NCBI GenBank assembly: GCA_963597355.1
Contig: CAVBPR010000026.1
Location: 1-12,107 of the forward strand
Reading direction: 5' to 3'
Length of the DNA: 12,107 nt
Source: UMGS1766 sp963597355
Lineage (GTDB): Bacteria > Bacillota > Clostridia > Oscillospirales > Oscillospiraceae
The notes under the pieces were generated by a model. It was not told the DNA's origin, searched no databases, and saw only the letters and a program-made list of their open reading frames with translations. This document shows, one piece after another, positions 1 to 6,374 of this stretch (position 1 is its first letter; the number at the start of each line of letters is the position of its first letter). The position numbers were made by a program, and so were the translations under genes.

Positions 1-85
1 CTGGGTTTAGTCCTGCCGTTAAAGAACTTAGCATAACGGCGGCGAGAAAAGCTGAGAATTTTGTTTTATTGAACATATGAAACAT
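1..85 (-). CDS. Exported protein, N-terminal fragment
   Basis: Only the first 28 codons are inside the window; the gene continues past the left edge. They read as a typical Sec signal peptide: a basic start (MFHMFNKTK) followed by a hydrophobic stretch rich in Ala, Leu and Ser (FSAFLAAVMLSSLTAG). There is no lipobox cysteine in the visible part. An AGGAG ribosome binding site at 95-99 sits 9 bases before the ATG at 85, which favours this start over the in-frame ATG at 76. A strong promoter lies about 100 bases upstream (189-217), so this is the start of a separate transcription unit. The mature protein is not visible and its function cannot be named. Confidence 0.72.
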   Translation of the reverse strand, partial: MFHMFNKTKFSAFLAAVMLSSLTAGLNP

Positions 86-188
86 TGATTATTACTCCTA
101 ATTCATTAGATTTATTTTAAAATTCAAAAGCACAAACTGTAGATATCAGTACTAAGCGAAGGCTATTTTGAGTAAAGCCTAAGTTTAA

Positions 189-217
189 CTTATATCATAC
201 ACAGGCCTTATTTTCAA
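189..217 (-). promoter_or_regulatory. Sigma-A promoter for the exported-protein gene
   Basis: On the minus strand there is a -35 box TTGAAA (217-212), a 17-base spacer and an extended -10 box TGATATAAG (TATAAG at 194-189 preceded by TGA). This is close to the housekeeping consensus with ideal spacing. Transcription would start near 182 and give a leader of roughly 97 bases before the ATG at 85. It is the best promoter match I found in the window. Confidence 0.7.
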
Positions 218-254
218 TCAGTCGTTGAGGGAATGATAGGGTAAATTTACTGGC

Positions 255-346
255 TGAAGTGAAAAGTGACATTTACCCTATTTTGCAAGAGTAAATGCCA
301 CTTTATAAATTGACTTTTTCAAAGTGGAAATAAACTTTTCACTTCA
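255..346. other. Nested inverted repeat, possible three-way junction
   Basis: A perfect 13-bp inverted repeat (255-267 with 334-346) encloses two smaller hairpins. One is 270-276 with 291-297 (CATTTAC/GTAAATG). The other is 298-304 with 321-327 (CCACTTT/AAAGTGG). The two inner hairpins are directly adjacent, so the folded form would be a three-way junction of about 92 bases. A competing 11-bp perfect pairing, 236-246 with 271-281, would break the first inner hairpin. The outer arm overlaps the stop codon of the small peptide at 344. No U-tract follows, so it is not a standard terminator. It could be a structured 3' end, an attenuator, or a DNA element; the strand is not decided by the sequence. 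Confidence 0.5.
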
Positions 347-430
347 ACGGAATGAAGCGGAATAGGCTTTGAAATATTGTCCCACCATGGCGAATACCGC
401 CAGTATGGCAAGAATCACGACGAACAACAT
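344..430 (-). CDS. 28-residue single-pass membrane peptide
   Basis: This very short ORF encodes 28 residues that begin with a hydrophobic stretch (MLFVVILAILAVFAMVG) and end with a short basic/polar tail containing QYFKAYSASFR. It reads as one membrane-spanning helix. Support for it being real is a near-perfect ribosome binding site (AGAGGAGG at 444-437) 6 bases before the ATG at 430. It also lies 27 bases after the STAS gene stop, in the same direction. A small hairpin (441-453, CTCTT/AAGAG) overlaps part of the ribosome binding site and could tune translation. The function is unknown. A membrane anchor or modulator of the neighbouring transporters is an inference from position only. Confidence 0.6.
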   Translation of the reverse strand: MLFVVILAILAVFAMVGQYFKAYSASFR

Positions 431-457
431 AACATTCCTCCTCTTTCGAAGAGCCCT

Positions 458-754
458 CTATTCAATGCTTAAAATATCGGCAAACCCTGTAACTTCAAAA
501 ACTTCCATGACCATTTCATCAACATTTTTAAGCCGCATCTTTCCCTGCTTATTCATGATCTTCTGCATTGCCAGGAGTACTCGAAGCCCTGCTGATGAGA
601 TGTATTCCAGTTTCTCAAAATCAAACACAAGGCCTGTTATCCCGACAACAATGCTTCTAAGCTCTTCCTCCAGTTTCGGAGCAGTCGTGGTATCCAGTCT
701 TCCCTCCACCGCAACTTCCAATGTGGTTCCATTTACATTCTTTTGAATGTTCAT
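458..754 (-). CDS. STAS-domain anti-sigma factor antagonist-like protein
   Basis: This 98-residue protein is a single STAS domain of the SpoIIAA/RsbV type. Such proteins bind RsbW/SpoIIAB-like kinases when unphosphorylated and are released when the kinase phosphorylates a conserved serine. The motif YISSAGLRVLL (about 51-61) is visible. Aligned with SpoIIAA (DSSGLG), the phosphorylatable residue should be Ser54. An N-terminal GRLDTTTAP strand and a C-terminal TGFADIL helix complete the fold. I chose the ATG at 754 because GAGGAAAG lies just upstream; a longer frame from 787 would overlap the previous gene's stop without a ribosome binding site. It follows the lipoprotein gene by 22 bases. There is no sigma factor, PP2C phosphatase or stand-alone anti-sigma kinase nearby. 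The only kinase-like domains in the cluster are fused to two transporters. Confidence 0.9.
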   Translation of the reverse strand: MNIQKNVNGTTLEVAVEGRLDTTTAPKLEEELRSIVVGITGLVFDFEKLEYISSAGLRVLLAMQKIMNKQGKMRLKNVDEMVMEVFEVTGFADILSIE

Positions 755-776
755 ATTCTTTCCTCTGCAATTTTTG

Positions 777-1895
777 TTATTTCCCAAGAGCGGCAGCTAT
801 CCAGTCACAGGAAGGCATCCAGCTTTTGTCTGTATAGGAATCATCTGCTACAGTCGAAAGATTTTCTATCGTGACATTTTTGCCAGACATAACTTGTTCC
901 TGCGTTACTACCACGGACGGAATCTCCATCCACATTCCCGGGGTTTCATAGTAGCTGGAAGCAGCTTTAATATCGTCATACTGCCCGGCTATCTCCAACG
1001 CCAGAACACGGCAGGCAAATTCCCCGTTCAGCGTCCAGTTGGTCGTGGCACAGGCCTTCCAATTCCGGCCTTCCGCCATGCATTGAATGTCCGCATCTGA
1101 AATATCCACCGATACCATAGGAATATCACTGTCCAATTCCTTCAGAGCTTTATATACTCCCTGTGCATACGCATCATAGCAGCACCATATCGCGTCTATT
1201 TCGCCGGTTTCATACTTCGTGATGATACTTTCCGCAACATCCTGCATTGACGATGTGGGATTCAGATGATCCTGTGGTGCCATTTGCTCCAGCGTCCTGA
1301 TCTTTCCCGTAGTTTCGTAGAGATGGTAGCCAACCTGTCGCCTGTCAAAGGCTATGATGTAGTTCTCTTCCTGCACCTGAAGTATATTTACCGGTTCCTT
1401 TTCTTCCATCTTATCCGGATACATGGCCAGAATCTCTTCCACCAGAAGCGCAGCAAGTCCGGAATCCTGCTGAAACAACTGAACGACGCCGTCAATTGTC
1501 TTTGTGTCTCCATTCGCATCCCTGAATGAAGTATCAAAGGTCGCGATTTTAAGATTCGGATATTCCTCTAAAACACCTGAAAGAAATTCCCACGCATAAT
1601 CAACTCCGCCATGGGACACAAGCAGTCCGTCATATCCCTCTTCGGCACATTTTGTAATTCTGTTTTTCCACTCATCGCCATTGTCATCGCAGAAAAAAGT
1701 ATCCGCCTTCATTCCAAGAGCTTCCGCAGTTTTTGTGAAGGACTCCGACCACATCTCAAAAATGGGCGATGACGACATATACATGATATATGCCACTTTC
1801 TTCCCCTCTACAGGGCTATGATTCTTCTGTAAGCAGCCTGACACACATGTAACAATCAAGGCTGCTGCCAAAAGCAGTGTTATAAATTTACGCAT
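777..1895 (-). CDS. Sugar-type periplasmic-binding lipoprotein (Peripla_BP_4/RbsB-like)
   Basis: The product is a 372-residue exported lipoprotein with a signal peptide and a lipobox ending VSGC (Cys21). The mature part has the two-lobed fold of ribose/galactose-type binding proteins: an opening strand KVAYIMYMSSSPIFEMW, a DGLLVSHGG strand, a central strand NILQVQ, and a late segment DAIWCCYDAYAQGVYKAL that matches the conserved second-lobe region. There is no helix-turn-helix, so it is not a LacI repressor. The start has GGAGG 8 bases upstream, lying inside the end of the previous gene (3-base gap). No sugar permease or ATPase is nearby, and the cluster's ABC transporter is of the amino-acid type. 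The protein is therefore an orphan, perhaps a ligand sensor or an alternative receptor. The ligand is unknown. Confidence 0.82.
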   Translation of the reverse strand: MRKFITLLLAAALIVTCVSGCLQKNHSPVEGKKVAYIMYMSSSPIFEMWSESFTKTAEALGMKADTFFCDDNGDEWKNRITKCAEEGYDGLLVSHGGVDYAWEFLSGVLEEYPNLKIATFDTSFRDANGDTKTIDGVVQLFQQDSGLAALLVEEILAMYPDKMEEKEPVNILQVQEENYIIAFDRRQVGYHLYETTGKIRTLEQMAPQDHLNPTSSMQDVAESIITKYETGEIDAIWCCYDAYAQGVYKALKELDSDIPMVSVDISDADIQCMAEGRNWKACATTNWTLNGEFACRVLALEIAGQYDDIKAASSYYETPGMWMEIPSVVVTQEQVMSGKNVTIENLSTVADDSYTDKSWMPSCDWIAAALGK

Positions 1896-1898
1896 TTT

Positions 1899-2192
1899 TC
1901 ACTCCTCCTTCATGTTATTTTCCTTATCATTGTCTGCTTCCTGTTTAAGCAGCATCTGATCCGTTTTCTGCCTGAGAAGCAGCAGCATGTCCAGCTGATC
2001 AGCATCAATATCCAATCCATGTTCACGGAATACCATCAAGAGTTTTTTTCTGTATTCCTTTTCACTCAGCTTTGTATAACTTCTTGCAAGTTCATCCAAC
2101 TTTTGCCGCAGTTCAGCGTTTGTATCTGATTCCCAGTTGAATTTTGCTGCATCAGAAAAGGAAGTTTTTTTCTTTTTCCAGGGCCATTCCAT
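1899..2192 (-). CDS. Small charged helical protein, unknown function
   Basis: This 97-residue protein matches no family I recognise. It starts with a Trp/Lys-rich patch (MEWPWKKKK). A long, highly charged segment follows that looks almost entirely helical, with leucines spaced as in a coiled coil or helical hairpin (LRQKLDELARSYTKL, then DQLDMLLLLRQKTDQMLL). It ends in an acidic/Asn tail. There is no signal peptide or membrane segment, so it should be cytoplasmic. I chose the ATG at 2192 because AAGGAGG lies 7 bases before it; the upstream in-frame ATG at 2213 has no such site. It sits between two lipoprotein genes with short spacers (30 and 3 bases), so it is surely co-expressed. An adaptor contacting the ABC ATPase or STAS protein is possible but unsupported. 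Confidence 0.75.
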   Translation of the reverse strand: MEWPWKKKKTSFSDAAKFNWESDTNAELRQKLDELARSYTKLSEKEYRKKLLMVFREHGLDIDADQLDMLLLLRQKTDQMLLKQEADNDKENNMKEE

Positions 2193-2222
2193 AGGAAACC
2201 TCCTTTCCGTCAATTTCCCGGC

Positions 2223-3077
2223 TTATTGCGCCTCCATCGCTTCCAAGATTCTGTCCATATCAAAAGACTTTGTCACATAGTAGACCGTGTCCGTGTAATA
2301 CTGGTCTGTTACCAGGATATCTTCTTTTTCCGATGTATATCCCTGCACATTGCCGTACCAGAAAATCACATCGATTTTCCCGCTGCTCAGAGCCGATAAT
2401 CTGGCGTCCGCTTCCACCTGTACAAAAGTAAAAGGAACATCCATCTTGTCCGAGATCGCATTCATCAGCGCCACATTAAATCCGGCGGGAGTTCCATCCG
2501 CAGCTACATAATCCAGCGGCGGCAGATCCCCGGTTACGCCAACCACATAGGCATCCTCTTTTCCTTCCTGTGAACTGTCTTCAGAGCCGCTTGTTGAAAT
2601 ATTGGTTATATAGGTTTCAATCAGTGCGTCAAGACTTCCGTCTTCCCGGAGTGTTTGAATTCCATCCTGTAATATCTGATAAAGATCTGTATCATCCGAA
2701 CGGACCGCCATGCGGATTTCCGTAGGGACGCCGGCTCCGCCCGGAGCAATGGTCAGCGAATCGTCCTGTGCTTTCAGATAGTTTGCTACCGAGGCCGGCA
2801 CAAGCAGATACTCAATATTCCCGGCATTCAGGTCTAAAATCATTGAGGTCAGGTTGCTGTACTGCTTCCATTCGCCAAGTGCCGGTGTTGGAAATATATC
2901 CAGATCATTCGGCTCCTGCCAGTTCATGATGCCGCATTGGATATCTTCTTCTTTTGCCGAATTGGGGTTATCGTTGGTGCTGGTGCTGGTGCTGGTGCTT
3001 TGGCTGCTGCATCCTGCCAGTGAAAATGTCATCGCCAGAAGCAATCCAATACTCATAAGTCCGCGCAGTTTTTTCAT
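2223..3077 (-). CDS. Amino-acid-type solute-binding lipoprotein with swapped lobes
   Basis: This is a 284-residue lipoprotein with lipobox LAGC (Cys23), a Ser/Thr linker, then one domain's worth of family-3 solute-binding protein (the polar amino acid receptor fold). The order of the halves is unusual. Residues 47-158 resemble the second half of the family: NAGNIEYLLVPASVANYL, then an invariant-looking end, LREDGSLDALIETYI. A Ser/Gly/Glu linker (159-175) follows. Residues 176-270 resemble the family's beginning: VVGVTGDLPPLDYVAADGTP, GFNVALMNAI, ALSSGKIDVIFW and DQYYTDT. This is a circular-permutation-like arrangement. AGGAGG lies 9 bases before the ATG at 3077, overlapping the ATPase gene's end region (13-base gap). 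It is presumably the receptor for the adjacent permease/ATPase. The ligand is unknown, probably an amino acid or related amine. Confidence 0.85.
   Translation of the reverse strand: MKKLRGLMSIGLLLAMTFSLAGCSSQSTSTSTSTNDNPNSAKEEDIQCGIMNWQEPNDLDIFPTPALGEWKQYSNLTSMILDLNAGNIEYLLVPASVANYLKAQDDSLTIAPGGAGVPTEIRMAVRSDDTDLYQILQDGIQTLREDGSLDALIETYITNISTSGSEDSSQEGKEDAYVVGVTGDLPPLDYVAADGTPAGFNVALMNAISDKMDVPFTFVQVEADARLSALSSGKIDVIFWYGNVQGYTSEKEDILVTDQYYTDTVYYVTKSFDMDRILEAMEAQ
2976..2999 (-). repeat. Hexamer repeat GGTGCT x4 (Thr-Ser linker)
   Basis: Four perfect copies of GGTGCT (plus strand) encode the alternating Ser-Thr stretch right after the lipoprotein cysteine. Each unit is two codons, so slippage would lengthen or shorten the membrane tether without breaking the frame. 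Confidence 0.85.
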
Positions 3078-3090
3078 GTTGATTTTCCTC

Positions 3091-4191
3091 CTATAATTCG
3101 ATTTCAAGATAATTATTTTCACCGTCAAAATGATGTTCCAGCCGCTTGGCGGTGTTTTTCAGGATAGTGACGCCAAGATGAAGCTCGTCCTTTGACTCTG
3201 CTTCAAAGGGATTGTACCGGCCTCCTTTGCAGCAGATCTCAATAACCGTGCATTTGTCACGCTCATCAAAGGAGATCTGTATCTGCATATCCGGGACATC
3301 ACCGGACTGCCCGTACTCAAGCATCTCGTAGATCAGCTCCTCTGTACAAAGCTGGAGGCGGTTAGCCTTTTTACTGTCCAGCCCGTATCGCGCGGCAAAG
3401 CTGCGGATATTGCCCTGAAGCTGCATCAGATCGAAATCACGGCTTTCAATCCGCCAAGAGAAATACTTCATCTTGTGTATAAAATCCTTGGTCTTTTTCT
3501 TTTTCGGCGCATCGAAGATCTCCTGCGGCGTGCCTTCTTCATAGATTCCCTGTTCATCCATGTAGAGAATCCTTGTGGCGATTTCTTTCGCAAACTCCAT
3601 CTCATGAGTGACGATTACCATCGTCATACCCTGTTTTGCCAAAAGCCGAAGGGTTGCAAGTACCTCGCCGACCATCGTAGGATCAAGTGCCGAAGTCGGC
3701 TCGTCAAACAGCATGACCTCCGGCTCCATCGCAAGACAGCGGACAATGGCAATTCTCTGCTTCTGGCCTCCGGAAAGAATTTCCGGCATAGCATATTTCC
3801 TGCTTTCTAAGCCCACCATTTTCAAGAGTGTTTCCGCTTTCTTTTCCGCCTCCTCCCGTGATAGTCCGAGGAGTCTCCTCGGTGCCAATGTGATGTTGTC
3901 CAGCACATTCAAATGGGAGAACAAATGGAACCCCTGATAGACCATTCCCACTTTCCGTCTGATGCGGTTCAAATCCGCCTGATTCGACGTCAATTTTTCA
4001 CCTTCTATAAACACGGCTCCTTCGTCCGGTATTTCCAGGAAATCCATACAACGCAGAAATACACTTTTCCCACAGCCGGAACCTCCGATTATGACAATCC
4101 TTTCGCCTTTTTCGATAGTCAGACTTACATCTTTAAGAACCTGCAGCGCACCGAAGGCTTTGGATATATTTTCTATACGGATCATGCTCAT
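3091..4191 (-). CDS. Amino acid ABC transporter ATPase fused to an RsbW-like domain
   Basis: This 366-residue protein has two parts. Residues 1-240 form a complete polar-amino-acid-type ABC ATPase: Walker A GGSGCGKS (36-43), Q-loop Gln86, signature LSGGQ (139-143), Walker B VMLFDEP (159-165) and switch His196. Residues 246-366 are an added domain that resembles RsbW/SpoIIAB-type GHKL ATPases: a first helix, an EELIYEML helix (N-box position), a strand pair, a GGRYNPF loop (G1 position) and a final LGVTILKN helix plus C-terminal strand. The usual N-box Asn appears to be Glu and the G1 Asp appears to be Cys, so nucleotide handling may be lost. A standard ATPase of this family ends near 245 residues. 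The ATG at 4191 overlaps the permease stop as ATGA and has AGGAGG 8 bases upstream. The transporter part is certain; the identity of the added domain is likely. Confidence 0.92.
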   Translation of the reverse strand: MSMIRIENISKAFGALQVLKDVSLTIEKGERIVIIGGSGCGKSVFLRCMDFLEIPDEGAVFIEGEKLTSNQADLNRIRRKVGMVYQGFHLFSHLNVLDNITLAPRRLLGLSREEAEKKAETLLKMVGLESRKYAMPEILSGGQKQRIAIVRCLAMEPEVMLFDEPTSALDPTMVGEVLATLRLLAKQGMTMVIVTHEMEFAKEIATRILYMDEQGIYEEGTPQEIFDAPKKKKTKDFIHKMKYFSWRIESRDFDLMQLQGNIRSFAARYGLDSKKANRLQLCTEELIYEMLEYGQSGDVPDMQIQISFDERDKCTVIEICCKGGRYNPFEAESKDELHLGVTILKNTAKRLEHHFDGENNYLEIEL

Positions 4192-4874
4192 GCCTTCAGC
4201 CTCCTGTTCTTTCTCCACGCCGAGAATCTATCCGTGAAAGCAAATATGCCATAACACAGATAAGCCATTCCAAGATACAGCACCAGCCCAACAAGGATCA
4301 TGAAGAGCGGCTGCATCGTGCGGCTCCCAATATTGTTGATGACCCTCGTCAAATCTGTGATGGTTACATATCCCACAACGCTTGTCCATTGGATCAGGGT
4401 AACAACGGTAGACTGATAGGTTCCTTTTGCAATCTTCGCGGTCTGCGGCAGTGTGATCAGGGTAAACGCCTGCCACCGGGAAAACCCCAGAGTCCTTGCG
4501 GCTTCAACCTGCATGGCATCTGTAGCACCTAAGGCAGAATAGAAGCACGCCGCTGTATAAGCGCCCATGTGAAGTGTGAATGTCGTCACAGCCACCATGA
4601 CTGCAGATACCTTGCTGCCGGCAAATACCACATAGTACATAAGCATTAAAAGCAGCAGAACCGGACTTCCTCTGACGACCGCAATGTACACGGCGGCAAT
4701 ACTGCGGACAATCCGAAACCGGTTCCTGCGCATGGCGCAAATTCCCATTCCCAGAAGTGTGCCAAACAGTATGGAAAGCAGGGAAATCTGCAAGGTCACG
4801 CCCAGTCCTTTCAGCAAAGTCCTGTAGGATTCTCCGTCAATCAGGGTTTTGTAAATGATTTCATTTATGCTCAT
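4188..4874 (-). CDS. Amino-acid-type ABC transporter permease (HisM/GlnP-like)
   Basis: This is a 228-residue inner-membrane permease of the polar amino acid uptake family, close to the usual 215-230 length. An N-terminal amphipathic region leads into membrane helices near 22-48, 56-82, 88-115, 152-175 and 187-215. The conserved cytoplasmic EAA loop is present (VEAARTLGFSRWQAFTLITLPQ, two parts: VEAARTLGFS at 123-132 and RWQAFTLITLPQ at 133-144), which docks on the ATPase. VRGSPVLLLL (67-76) is another family signature. Its stop overlaps the ATPase start by four bases. The ribosome binding site is weak (AGAAAGGG, about 10 bases before the ATG). Only one permease is encoded, so the transporter is probably a homodimer. 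Upstream lies a repeat-containing spacer that may hold its control region. Confidence 0.93.
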   Translation of the reverse strand: MSINEIIYKTLIDGESYRTLLKGLGVTLQISLLSILFGTLLGMGICAMRRNRFRIVRSIAAVYIAVVRGSPVLLLLMLMYYVVFAGSKVSAVMVAVTTFTLHMGAYTAACFYSALGATDAMQVEAARTLGFSRWQAFTLITLPQTAKIAKGTYQSTVVTLIQWTSVVGYVTITDLTRVINNIGSRTMQPLFMILVGLVLYLGMAYLCYGIFAFTDRFSAWRKNRRLKA

Positions 4875-4921
4875 CCGTTTTCGACCCTTTCTTCTGATGA
4901 TTTACCTGAAAATAGCACGGT

Positions 4922-4977
4922 GATATTGAAATTTGGCAGGGATTCCGAAATTGGTCGTTTTGATTCTGAAATTGGTC
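4922..4977. repeat. Three imperfect 16-base direct repeats upstream of the ABC operon
   Basis: The plus strand shows GATATTGAAATTTGGC (4922-4937), GATTCCGAAATTGGTC (4941-4956) and GATTCTGAAATTGGTC (4962-4977). The last two differ at one base; the first is more diverged. Start-to-start distances are 19 and 21 bases, about two helical turns, so a regulator could bind all copies on one face. They lie 48-103 bases upstream of the permease start, in the 135-base gap that splits the gene run. I could not find a convincing -35/-10 pair here. Three short degenerate copies do not make a CRISPR. Confidence 0.6.
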
Positions 4978-5009
4978 ATTGCATCAAATGATTTCTGAGT
5001 TCGCAGGTC

Positions 5010-6374
5010 TCAGCCCTTTAATAAATCAACTGAATCCTCCAAAGATATATTCATCGCCCTTTCCAGTTCCGCCATTGAAATCGGCTTCTCCAGCAGCTCC
5101 GCCGTTGAAACGGGGAATATGCCCCTTTCATTGCTCCGCCGCAGAAAGGTCAGCCCCAGTGTCATATAGTCAGTCTTTAATTCAATAATTTGAGCTTCTC
5201 TTTCAAACATCTTCAATGCCCGGAGACTTTGCACCAAGCCTTTGCGCATCTGTTCCAGATATGCGGGCTGATAATATCCTCCGAGGACTGTGAAATCACG
5301 GAGAAAATGGATTTCCAGAAAGCACAGAAACAGCCCCGGCAGCAATGTATGCCTGTGAAACGCATCTATGAGCGACCGCCTTGTGAAAGGTATTTTTACA
5401 TCTTCTCCCAAAGAGTTACGACCTGTCAGCACCGGACTGCCCTCTTCATCTGCCAGATGAAGAGGGAACAGTATCGCGCGGCTGTCCAGGCCCCAGAAAA
5501 AGTGAGTGCCTCCTGCATTGCCTGTCCAGCATCCGGGAACCCCATCCAGTTTCTGAATCAACAGAGATCGAAGCTCGCGGCAGAAAAGAATCTGATAGGG
5601 CAGATCCTTCTCTGACTGAAGGTCACGGATAAGAAGCCGGGATGCAAGAGTTTCCAAAGGCATCCAAAGGTATCGGGGGCTTCGATCTGTAAAATATTTT
5701 TGCGAAAGCATGGCATTGATAACCGTGGTCTGCTCCCGGAGCGTGCCATACTGCTGTACATGATCCGACATCAATACATCATGGCAAAACCGCTTCATGG
5801 CATTGCCCATGCGGGATGTGATAGTGCCTCCCGACACCTCCAGGTGCAGCCGCCCGGAGGCCTTGTCAGCCATTTGAAGAGTGATGCCTTCCAGCGCTGC
5901 GATGCATTGGCGTTTTAGTTTCCAAGGGTACAATGGAATCCGCAGGTGTCCCTCCGGCGCAGCACAGTCATAAATTATCATGCCCCTGGGATAGACAGTG
6001 TTGGTAAGGTTTGGGTTGGATGCAGCCAGAAACGGGATCGCAAGTCCTGTCTCGCCCTGCATGCAAAGCCATTGATCGTACAGTATGGTATCCTGAACCG
6101 TCATGTATTCAAATGCAAGATGGTGATGATTGGCGGTGGACAGACAACGGCAGCGACTGATGACCCCTGCGGCTTCTTTAGAAATTTTTTCGCCGAAAAA
6201 TGCTTTGAAGTAATTTCTTACTTCTTCGGTCAAATCCTCAGCCGGCATGATATCAGGCAGGGGATGATGTCTTATTTGTCTTAAGTATTCAAGCAGCGTT
6301 ATCCCTCCATACCGCCGGAGAAGATCTGCGATTGCCGGATATTTTTGTAAGGATAATTCCTCAGCTTCATTCAT
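5010..6374 (-). CDS. Unrecognised 454-residue soluble protein
   Basis: I cannot assign this protein to a named family. It is soluble, with no signal peptide or clear membrane helix. Visible marks are a His-rich motif STANHHHLAFEY (79-90), a YPRGMIIYD segment (128-136), a CWTGNAGGTHFFWGLD segment (282-297) and a late aromatic segment LGGYYQPAYL (364-373). The His cluster and Asp/His residues could bind a metal. The combination of a His-His motif followed by a Pro-Arg-Gly segment reminds me of uncharacterised bacterial proteins of 450-500 residues, but I cannot verify that. The ATG overlaps the end of the MATE gene by 8 bases (ATGAATGA), and GGAGG lies 9 bases upstream, so it is translationally coupled to the exporter. 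A role in making or modifying the exported compound is an inference. Confidence 0.85.
   Translation of the reverse strand: MNEAEELSLQKYPAIADLLRRYGGITLLEYLRQIRHHPLPDIMPAEDLTEEVRNYFKAFFGEKISKEAAGVISRCRCLSTANHHHLAFEYMTVQDTILYDQWLCMQGETGLAIPFLAASNPNLTNTVYPRGMIIYDCAAPEGHLRIPLYPWKLKRQCIAALEGITLQMADKASGRLHLEVSGGTITSRMGNAMKRFCHDVLMSDHVQQYGTLREQTTVINAMLSQKYFTDRSPRYLWMPLETLASRLLIRDLQSEKDLPYQILFCRELRSLLIQKLDGVPGCWTGNAGGTHFFWGLDSRAILFPLHLADEEGSPVLTGRNSLGEDVKIPFTRRSLIDAFHRHTLLPGLFLCFLEIHFLRDFTVLGGYYQPAYLEQMRKGLVQSLRALKMFEREAQIIELKTDYMTLGLTFLRRSNERGIFPVSTAELLEKPISMAELERAMNISLEDSVDLLKG

Noticed and set aside
255..346. Transcription terminator of the long gene run
   Set aside because: The stem encloses a large interior and no U-tract follows on either strand.
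255..346. Miniature transposon (MITE) bounded by 13-bp inverted repeats
   Set aside because: No flanking target-site duplication was seen and there is no second copy in the window; a genome-wide search would be needed to reconsider.
369..746. Plus-strand ORFs over the STAS gene and elsewhere (also 747-1100, 5190-5615, 7694-8047, 11750-12058)
   Set aside because: They are antisense to well-supported genes, lack ribosome binding sites and show no recognisable protein features.
777..1895. LacI-family transcription regulator
   Set aside because: It shares the sugar-binding fold, but the N-terminus is a lipoprotein signal peptide, not a helix-turn-helix.
4922..4977. Short CRISPR array
   Set aside because: Repeats are short and degenerate, the spacers are only 3-5 bases, and no cas gene is present.
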